In this document: in pieces, positions 17,579 through 23,471 of the stretch
Layout: every line of letters begins with the position of its first letter
Numbering within the stretch: the stretch's first letter is position 1
NCBI GenBank assembly: GCA_964567435.1
Contig: CAZMMQ010000063.1
Span: 1-23,471, forward strand
DNA length: 23,471 bases
Source of the DNA: RFSX01 sp964567435
GTDB lineage: Bacteria > Bacteroidota > Bacteroidia > Chitinophagales > Saprospiraceae
Direction: 5' to 3'
Program-made: the position numbers and the translations under genes
The notes under the pieces: model-generated
Told to the model about the DNA's origin: nothing
The model's database searches: none
The model's input: only the letters and a program-made list of their open reading frames with translations

Positions 17579-18879
17579 AATATCTCTGGTTCTAATGTAC
17601 TCGTAACACTTTTCTCTAATTCTAAAGGCATCTGTATAGTAACTGCGGTGCCTTCGCCTAGAGTAGAATCCAATTGAATCTGCCAATTATGGGCATCGCA
17701 TATATTCTTGACATAATATAGTCCTAGTCCAAAACCCTTGACATTGTGCACATTGCCGGTAGAGACTCTATAAAACTTATTAAATATCTTCTTGAGGTCA
17801 TCCTTGTCGATGCCTCTACCCTTATCCGTTATCACCAATTGCATGGCTTTATTAACATGAACAATCTTTAGTACAATATGTGGCTTATCATCACTATACT
17901 TAATGGCGTTGTCCACAATATTAGATATCACATTGGTTAAGTGTAACTCATCCGCTGATATAAAGAGGTCTTCTTTCGGAAAGGAAGAACTAATGATGCC
18001 TCCCTGTTCTTCAACCTTAATCCTTTCTTGCTCTACAATTTGGTGAATCAAATCTTTGATGACGACAACTTTCTTATTGAGCTTGAACTGGTCTTTTTCC
18101 AGTCTGGCAATATTGAGCACCTTTTCTACTTGATGATTGAGCCGTAAATTTTGCTGACGAATAATATCACTATATTTACTTAACCGCGTATCATTGGCAA
18201 TACGTTGATCTTTTATAAGATAATCAGAAGCCAGCTTTATAGAAGAAATTGGCGTCTTGAACTCATGCGTCATATTATTAATAAAGTCCTTCTGCAGATC
18301 TGTCATCTGCTGTTGTCTCAATATTACCCATATCGCATACATGAAAGACAGGATTGATAATATAGTTAGGATACTAAAGAGAAGAGGAATCTGTAAGTCC
18401 TTAATCAAGAGACTGGACCTTGAAGGGAACTTAACCACGAAATAGTAAATCAAGTCTTCAAATTTAGGGTGACTGACACTTATGCCTTCATCCATGGTCT
18501 GTTCTGAGAGATTGCAAAAGTTACTGTATAAATATTCGTCGTTGGCACAATCATACACCGCATATTCAAAGTCAATTGTCAGAGCGGCATCAGTAAATTC
18601 CCTGACAAGATAATCCTCAAGAATATTCGCATCTATGGCGCTATTGATATTGACAGAATAAAAGTTGGATGATTGTCGAGTAATAAGTTTGGACTTCGGC
18701 AATTCTGTCATGTTATGGGAGGCAATCTTTGAAGCAACACTATGTAATACTTTTGTAACCTTATAGTGAAAATCCTCCTCCTTCAGATCCCATGATCTCA
18801 CCAACCAGAATCCTTGAAAAACCAATAAGCCGACGATGGCCAGTGCTCCCAATACTAATATGCCTCTGATTGAACTCAT
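17575..18879 (-). CDS. Membrane sensor histidine kinase (RprX-like)
   Basis: 434 residues from ATG 18879 (a TTG 60 bp upstream adds residues with no membrane character). Transmembrane helix 1 at about 6-27, a periplasmic sensor region of about 135 residues with no domain I recognise, helix 2 at about 164-187. The HisKA domain has H205 in HEFKTPISS. The HATPase has N320/N324 in ISNIVDNAIKYS, the DKGRGID box at 352-358, and GFGLGL at 382-387. There is no HAMP domain; the H-box follows helix 2 after about 18 residues. The gene overlaps the response regulator by 4 nt and they form an operon. Divergent from the DUF4271-hemD pair, with only 90 bp between the starts. Confidence 0.94.
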   Translation of the reverse strand: MSSIRGILVLGALAIVGLLVFQGFWLVRSWDLKEEDFHYKVTKVLHSVASKIASHNMTELPKSKLITRQSSNFYSVNINSAIDANILEDYLVREFTDAALTIDFEYAVYDCANDEYLYSNFCNLSEQTMDEGISVSHPKFEDLIYYFVVKFPSRSSLLIKDLQIPLLFSILTILSILSFMYAIWVILRQQQMTDLQKDFINNMTHEFKTPISSIKLASDYLIKDQRIANDTRLSKYSDIIRQQNLRLNHQVEKVLNIARLEKDQFKLNKKVVVIKDLIHQIVEQERIKVEEQGGIISSSFPKEDLFISADELHLTNVISNIVDNAIKYSDDKPHIVLKIVHVNKAMQLVITDKGRGIDKDDLKKIFNKFYRVSTGNVHNVKGFGLGLYYVKNICDAHNWQIQLDSTLGEGTAVTIQMPLELEKSVTSTLEPEIL

Positions 18880-18969
18880 CTCAATTATAAAAGTAAGCTT
18901 ATCTAAATCACTATGGAAGTACAATTGCATCCCATTCAATAACTATTAACATATTATTTGCAGTAATAA

Positions 18970-19887
18970 ATGGCTTATTATCTTTGCTCTGTGAAATGGT
19001 CATTGAAAATATTATTACTCTTCTTAAGTTGTTCGGTTTTAGCACAGGACACTAATCCCTTCTCTATATCCCGATCTACACAAGAACCACCAAAAGGGGT
19101 TACACCTCAGGAAGAAAATCCTTCTGATATAGATACCAAGCTACAGGGTGAAAATCCCTTTAACATATCTCATATCCCTATTAGGAAAAACCAATATGAG
19201 GAAATTGAAAGATTGGCGGTTTCCAGCACCCGCGTAGCTGAGCAAGACATCTCCTTAGGATATCTCCCATTATGGATTATTATTACTTCGCTTTGCATGA
19301 TGGCCTATCTTCTATTTCACAAAAAGGATCATATATTGGTGCTGATCAGATCTATAGCCAATGAAAACTTCATGCGGTTAACCAGTTATGAGGAAAATGG
19401 CGGTAGAAGCATCGCCTATGTCTTAGGATACACGATTTTCCTGCTGAATGCCGCCCTATTTTTGTTTCTATACATTACCAAACAGTATAACTATACAAGC
19501 GACTACTTCTATCTCAAGTTGCTTGGCGGCATCGTTGTCTTCTTTTTAGGAAAGCACGTGATTAATACGATAGGGAGTTGGATATATCACTTACAGAAAC
19601 AATCCCAATTGTATGATTTCACCATTATATCTGTCTATAATCTCATGTCTGTGGTACTACTATGTATCAATATTGTGATACTCTTTGGCCGGCCTGGATG
19701 GATAAAAACACTAGCAATAATTGGGGTCTTCTTTTTTATAATAGCCTTATTATCAAGGTATTACAAAGGACTAAGAATTGGTCAAAATCAATTAAATGGT
19801 TACTTTTTCCATTTTTTTCTTTATTTTTGCGCCTTCGAATTCGCGCCGTGGATACTAATATATTCGACGGTAAGAGACCTAATTTGA
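18970..19887 (+). CDS. DUF4271 family multi-span membrane protein
   Basis: 305 residues. A signal-like segment ends ...SCSVLAQDTNPF. A soluble stretch of about 70 residues follows, containing two ENP/TNPF-type blocks, then about six membrane helices between residues 95 and 302, with the conserved-looking SYEENGG and final FEFAPWILIYSTV. DUF4271 proteins commonly sit beside hemD in Bacteroidota, and here hemD starts 28 bp downstream. The molecular function is not known. A possible promoter (TATTATTTG, 18951-18959) is close to but not an exact TAnnTTTG match. Confidence 0.83.
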   Translation: MAYYLCSVKWSLKILLLFLSCSVLAQDTNPFSISRSTQEPPKGVTPQEENPSDIDTKLQGENPFNISHIPIRKNQYEEIERLAVSSTRVAEQDISLGYLPLWIIITSLCMMAYLLFHKKDHILVLIRSIANENFMRLTSYEENGGRSIAYVLGYTIFLLNAALFLFLYITKQYNYTSDYFYLKLLGGIVVFFLGKHVINTIGSWIYHLQKQSQLYDFTIISVYNLMSVVLLCINIVILFGRPGWIKTLAIIGVFFFIIALLSRYYKGLRIGQNQLNGYFFHFFLYFCAFEFAPWILIYSTVRDLI

Positions 19888-19915
19888 TTTCAAAAAAAAG
19901 GGTTTTTATAGATTT

Positions 19916-20695
19916 ATGGCTTCAGGAGAGGGACAAACAAATAGAGAATCATTCAGTGAAATTAGTTCTATACTTATTTCGCAGCCAAAGCCTGAGCGAT
20001 CTCCTTACTTTGAAATCGCTGAAAAATGGGGTATCAAAATTGACTGGAGACCTTTCATTCATGTAGAACCAGTTACAGAAAAAGAATTCAGAAAGAACAG
20101 ACTTCGCCCAGATGACTATACGACCATAATATTTACCAGCAAAGGTGCTATTGAGCATTTCTTCAGAATGTGCGAAGAGATGAGAGTTAAAATGTCTCAG
20201 CAAACTAAATATTATTGCCTCACAGAAGCTATTGCTAATTACCTGCAGAAATTTATTGTCTATAGAAAAAGAAAGGTCTTTGTAGGTACGCGTAAAATTC
20301 AGGATTTAGAGTCAGCATTTAATAAGCATAAAGACAAAGAGAAATATCTTCTTCCTTGCTCTAATCTTGGCTCTAAGGATGTTGTAAGCTATCTAAAAGA
20401 GCGGGAAGTAGATTTTCAAGAAGCAATGATGTACAGAACTGTCAGTAGTGACTTATCAGATTTAAAGGATATCACTTACGATTGTCTTGTTTTCTTCAGC
20501 CCTCTGGGCATACAGTCTCTTTATGATAACTTCCCTGAATTCAAACAAAACAAAACACGTCTAGCCATATATGGCAACACGACCAGCAAGGCCGTATTGG
20601 ACAAGGGATTGACAATCAATATAAAGGCACCATCTCCAGAGTCCACCTCCATGTCAGGCGCCATCGTCAACTACCTCAATAAGTCTAACAAGTAG
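19916..20695 (+). CDS. hemD: Uroporphyrinogen-III synthase
   Basis: 259 residues. It converts hydroxymethylbilane to uroporphyrinogen III (EC 4.2.1.75), the ring-closing step of tetrapyrrole synthesis, in the cytoplasm. The two-lobed HemD pattern is visible: an N-terminal ISQPKPERSPYFEIAEKWG, FTSKGAIEHF at about 72-81, KYLLPCSNLGSKD near the middle, MYRTV, VFFSPLGIQSL at about 192-202, AIYGNTTSKAV, and the C-terminal PSPESTSMSGAI. Bacteroidota HemD proteins are short and diverged like this one. The gene follows DUF4271 in an apparent operon and converges with the DinB-like gene, 6 bp away. Confidence 0.9.
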   Translation: MASGEGQTNRESFSEISSILISQPKPERSPYFEIAEKWGIKIDWRPFIHVEPVTEKEFRKNRLRPDDYTTIIFTSKGAIEHFFRMCEEMRVKMSQQTKYYCLTEAIANYLQKFIVYRKRKVFVGTRKIQDLESAFNKHKDKEKYLLPCSNLGSKDVVSYLKEREVDFQEAMMYRTVSSDLSDLKDITYDCLVFFSPLGIQSLYDNFPEFKQNKTRLAIYGNTTSKAVLDKGLTINIKAPSPESTSMSGAIVNYLNKSNK

Positions 20696-20701
20696 GGTTC
20701 T

Positions 20702-21310
20702 CTATTCTCTTATAGTCCCTCTAAATACATTCACATTAGAGTTCATTGGATTGCCACTAGCACGTCTGAATGAAACGACTTGACCGCAGTGCCATAAAGC
20801 ATCTGCTATAGGTCCATTGATTAGATTCCAAAAAGGATATTCAGATTTTCTATCACCTCTTTGAAATATTATTTTATGATCATTGAGATCAGTAGATATA
20901 TCAGACCATAAGAGATCACTTGCCATTTTAAAGTTATCTAGCGTCTGTGTTCTAATCTGTTCCCAGCTAGGCTCTTCATCAGCGGCTGATCTTACATTAG
21001 GTTGATTTTTAACCGCATTGAGAATAGTGTTAGATAATCCTAATATGTGATGCATGGTTTCCATACTCGAACGAGCCGTACTGTCTGGCGCATAGGCTAG
21101 ATCGTTCTCAGTAAGTTCTTCTGTTGCCCACCTATATCTGAATCCTAATCCATCTATCATCCGAGCAGCTACACCTGCTGGCGTAAAATCCTCTGCAGGT
21201 TCGGGAATACTATAGAAAGGCACTTCTTTCTTGTCCATTATTTTTTCTTGCGAAAACAGGGATGTAGATAGAATAGCAAATGTGCATAACAGAAAGTAAT
21301 TACTTTTCAT
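20702..21310 (-). CDS. Exported DinB-fold-like protein
   Basis: 202 residues. The signal peptide is KSNYFLLCTFAILSTSLFSQ with cleavage around residue 20. The body resembles DinB/YfiT-type four-helix proteins: MIDGLGFRYRWATEELTEND for helix 1, METMHHIL with His87/His88, and the C-terminal DALWHCGQVVSFRR with His174. DinB-fold proteins often bind a metal with three His; here the position four residues before His174 is Asp170 rather than the usual His, so the site may be altered. Export is unusual for this fold. The gene has an exact -7 box upstream and is probably a single-gene unit. Function unknown. Confidence 0.75.
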   Translation of the reverse strand: MKSNYFLLCTFAILSTSLFSQEKIMDKKEVPFYSIPEPAEDFTPAGVAARMIDGLGFRYRWATEELTENDLAYAPDSTARSSMETMHHILGLSNTILNAVKNQPNVRSAADEEPSWEQIRTQTLDNFKMASDLLWSDISTDLNDHKIIFQRGDRKSEYPFWNLINGPIADALWHCGQVVSFRRASGNPMNSNVNVFRGTIRE

Positions 21311-21335
21311 CTTTTATATATTAACATGTAAGCTA

Positions 21336-21343
21336 CAAATATA
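21336..21343 (-). promoter_or_regulatory. Candidate -7 box of the DinB-like gene
   Basis: On the minus strand the bases read TATATTTG, an exact TAnnTTTG match, 25 bp before the ATG at 21310. No convincing -33 TTTG at the usual distance; a TTTG occurs only six bases upstream. Confidence 0.42.
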
Positions 21344-21394
21344 AGTCGTCAAAGTCATTGGGCACTCCGTCTTAACAGCACAGTAACCTAATTG

Positions 21395-21429
21395 AAAAAG
21401 AGGCCATCGAAACTAAATTCGATGACCTC
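21395..21429 (-). terminator. Intrinsic terminator for the LTD-domain gene
   Basis: On the minus strand GAGGTCATCGAA and TTCGATGGCCTC form a 12-bp stem (one G-U pair) around a six-base loop, followed by TTTTT. It lies about 70 bp after the stop codon at 21500 and upstream of the DinB-like gene's promoter. Confidence 0.82.
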
Positions 21430-21499
21430 CATTATCCAGAACAATTCGACTAAGGAATGAACCTTAGATTGTGGTTTAATCTTTATAAACCGTTTGAAT

Positions 21500-23471
21500 T
21501 TATCTTAATATCATAAATGGCCTCATTTGTACCTTTCTGCCTTGAATGACTTTCAGGTAATAATTACCACCTTGTAAATTATCAATATTGATGCCTTTCA
21601 TCTCACTAGCATCTCTTGTAGTAATCAACTGGATTCTACCCATAGCATCTACAATCTGAATAGTCATCATACCCTCTACCTCAGAGTCAAAATCAAGACT
21701 GATTGCCTCAGAACTCGGGTTAGGATATATCGTGTAATTTAATGTAAACACTTCTTCTATTACTTCTTCCTGTGGTTCTGGTGATCCAAGATTCGCTGCA
21801 CACGGTGAAGGAGCATCTGCAGACCAGTCACTACCGCTATCTCCTGTTCCATCATACTCTAAACTCATTCCTACACTGAAAGCTGGAGCAAAATCACCAG
21901 TAGTCCATATACCAGCACCTACAGCTACACTTGATCTTCCGTGTCCTGAGAATCCCCATTCCACATAGTCTTCCATCGCTGCTGAGCTTCCAAATTGATT
22001 AGAATTGTATAAGCCCATTTCTCCATCTGCAATACCTATTGTGATGGTTGACTGAACTGTTACAAACTCTCCGGGAGCTAGTGTTAGGCTATTCCCACAT
22101 ACTATTGTTGTGCCTGACAATTGTTGATATCTCTGGCCAGAACTAAAGTTACACAGCCAGTAGTTAGATATATCTATCGTGCTGTTACTTACATTTAATA
22201 ACTCTACCTGACCATTGTTATTAAGTTCATTTAGAACGATATCACTAGTTGAAGGTGGAGCAGGTGTACCTACATTTGTACTACATGGAGATGGAGCATC
22301 TACTGACCAGTCTGCCGATGAATCTCCTACGCCATCATATTCCAAACTCATACCTGAAAATGAGGATGCGAAGTCTCCTGTAGTCCATATTCCAGCACCT
22401 ACCGCAACACTAGATCTACCATGCCCAGTACTTCCCCATTCTACATAATCTACAATTGCATTAGAGTCACCAAACGTATTAGTCGTATATAATCCCATCT
22501 CGCCATCTGCAGGATCTACTGTTATAACAGTAGATAAAGTCACAAACTCCCCAGGTGCAAGTACTAAGCTGTTTCCACAAACAATAGTTGCATTTGCTAA
22601 CTGCTGATACCTATTACCTGAACTAAAATTACATAACCAATAACTCGAAATATCTACTGTAGAAGTACTTACATTTAGAAATTCCACCTGCCCATTTGAT
22701 ATAATCTCATTGATTACAACTTGACTTGCAGGAGGTGTAACTCCACCATCAATTCTTTCGACTGTTATAGGATTAGACAAGCTGAAACAACCAGTTATAT
22801 CATTGGCATTCTGACCAATTTCCAATCCTGTAATAGTGTCATCCCAAGCTATATGCCACACTAGACAAGTCCCCACTCCTTGAGGGTCAAAGTCCACGAC
22901 ACTTGGCATTGGAGGTAAGCCTAAGATATTTCCTAGGTCATCTGTAACAATCCAAGCAAAGTTGGCGCCATTGATATTTGCTAACGTAATACTTCCTGCT
23001 GGAATCATGTCTGGAACACCATCTCCTACATTAAAGCTAAATGGACCTCCAAATAATTCTCCTCCATTCGCATTACAACCACTTGCATTATTTCTAATTA
23101 CTTCTACTGGAGTAGATAGACTGAAACAGCCTTGAATGTTATTGGCATTCATTCCGACTTCTACACCTGTAATAGCCCCATTATATGCTAATCTCCAAAT
23201 CAAACAGGTGCCTGCTCCTGGATCATCAAAATTAACTGCACTTGGCATAGGTGGTAAGCCTAAGATATAACCTTGGCTATCTGTAACTACCCATATTAAA
23301 GTATCTCCATTTGTATTCGCTGAAGTAATACTTCCTGCTGGAATCGTATCCGGCACACCATCTCCAACTGAGTTGAATACATATGGTCCACCAAATAATT
23401 CTCCACCATTGGCCTGACAGCCACTCGCATTTGATCTTGTAACTTCTATACCATTTGATATACTTGTACAA
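21500..23471 (-). CDS. Large T9SS type A protein with lamin-tail domains (5' end outside window)
   Basis: The frame is open to the right edge (in-frame from 23470), so the gene begins outside the window; 656 residues are visible. In order: one complete ~114-residue module and a second of 113 residues, each with GGELFGGP, GDGVPD, IPAGSIT, GLPPMPS and TCL-W blocks; the start of a third (CFSLSNPITVERIDGG); two lamin-tail (LTD) domains of about 158 residues each, with NGQVE-LNVS, YWLCNFSSG-RYQQL, LAPGEFVT, DGEMGLY, DYVEWG and GHGRSSVAVGAG; a Glu-rich linker; and a type A sorting tail (IYPNPSSEAISLDF, MGRIQLI, LQGGNYYLKVI, ending FMILR). LTD is a known Ig-like domain of secreted bacterial proteins; the 114-residue module is not one I can name. 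Expected on the cell surface. Confidence 0.92.
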   Translation of the reverse strand, partial: CTSISNGIEVTRSNASGCQANGGELFGGPYVFNSVGDGVPDTIPAGSITSANTNGDTLIWVVTDSQGYILGLPPMPSAVNFDDPGAGTCLIWRLAYNGAITGVEVGMNANNIQGCFSLSTPVEVIRNNASGCNANGGELFGGPFSFNVGDGVPDMIPAGSITLANINGANFAWIVTDDLGNILGLPPMPSVVDFDPQGVGTCLVWHIAWDDTITGLEIGQNANDITGCFSLSNPITVERIDGGVTPPASQVVINEIISNGQVEFLNVSTSTVDISSYWLCNFSSGNRYQQLANATIVCGNSLVLAPGEFVTLSTVITVDPADGEMGLYTTNTFGDSNAIVDYVEWGSTGHGRSSVAVGAGIWTTGDFASSFSGMSLEYDGVGDSSADWSVDAPSPCSTNVGTPAPPSTSDIVLNELNNNGQVELLNVSNSTIDISNYWLCNFSSGQRYQQLSGTTIVCGNSLTLAPGEFVTVQSTITIGIADGEMGLYNSNQFGSSAAMEDYVEWGFSGHGRSSVAVGAGIWTTGDFAPAFSVGMSLEYDGTGDSGSDWSADAPSPCAANLGSPEPQEEVIEEVFTLNYTIYPNPSSEAISLDFDSEVEGMMTIQIVDAMGRIQLITTRDASEMKGINIDNLQGGNYYLKVIQGRKVQMRPFMILR
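21785..22730 (-). repeat. Two tandem lamin-tail (LTD) domain copies (approximate bounds)
   Basis: Two units of about 475 bp inside the LTD gene encode domains that share long blocks: YWLCNFSSG, IVCGNSL, LAPGEFVT, GHGRSSVAVGAGIWTTGDFA, MSLEYDG and DAPSPC. Many codons differ silently, so the duplication is not recent. Confidence 0.85.
22790..23470 (-). repeat. Two tandem copies of an unnamed 114-residue module
   Basis: Copies at about 23129-23470 (114 residues) and 22790-23128 (113 residues). Both contain SNASGC or NNASGC, ANGGELFGGP, GDGVPD, IPAGSIT, I-GLPPMPS, GTCL-W, G-E-G-NAN. The array may continue past the right edge, and the first 16 residues of a further unit follow on the left. Confidence 0.85.

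Noticed and set aside
17579..17686. N-terminal extension of the response regulator
   Set aside because: The extra 36 residues come from the kinase's 3' end read in another frame; the receiver domain starts normally at the ATG 17578.
19662..20066. Plus-strand frame overlapping the end of DUF4271 and the start of hemD
   Set aside because: It overlaps two strongly supported genes in another frame, and its composition looks random.
20693..20730. Possible bidirectional terminator between hemD and the DinB-like gene
   Set aside because: Only short broken complementarity (AGGG/CCCT and CTAT/ATAG), no clear T-run; too weak to call.

Overview
The window looks like chromosomal DNA of a Bacteroidota bacterium, most likely from the Saprospiria/Saprospirales side. 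This is inferred from several marks read directly: cargo proteins carrying both known type IX secretion (T9SS) C-terminal sorting signals (type A 'YPNP' tails and a type B gliding-motility/CHU_C tail), a DUF4271 membrane protein next to uroporphyrinogen-III synthase, a DUF5606-type protein, an RprX/RprY-like two-component pair, and -7 promoter boxes of the Bacteroidota type (TAnnTTTG). No mobile element, CRISPR array, tRNA or rRNA was found.

Left part (1-15127, all + strand): a surface/secretion block. It opens with the 3' 5.9 kb of a giant T9SS type B adhesin (72-bp L-domain-like repeats, a vWA domain with intact MIDAS, DUF11-like and SprB/PKD-like modules). A small membrane protein follows whose reading frame has no ordinary start, so it is either frameshifted or starts unusually. 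Next comes a tandem cluster of four paralogous secreted proteins of an unrecognised family (6412-13526), each with a signal peptide and a T9SS type A tail. Two of them share a nearly identical 76-bp patch that looks like gene conversion. The block ends with a YfbK-like vWA lipoprotein, whose start codon lies in one arm of a perfect 13-bp inverted repeat, and a strong intrinsic terminator at about 15156-15190.

Middle (15208-20695): a decayed FG-GAP/VCBS-type T9SS protein gene on the minus strand (stop codon inside the signal peptide, frameshift in the sorting tail); a 42-residue single-span membrane protein; then, on the minus strand, an HK-RR operon with a 4-nt overlap followed by a DUF5606 gene; and divergently, on the plus strand, DUF4271-hemD (heme biosynthesis).

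Right part (20702-23471, minus strand): an exported DinB-fold-like protein, convergent with hemD, and the 3' 2 kb of a large T9SS type A protein with two copies of an unrecognised ~114-residue module and two lamin-tail (LTD) domains, followed by a terminator. In all, seven T9SS cargo genes (one of them a pseudogene) sit in 23 kb. The strongest candidate for something undescribed is the co-directional run from the vWA adhesin through the four paralogs to the vWA lipoprotein; its function cannot be read from the sequence.
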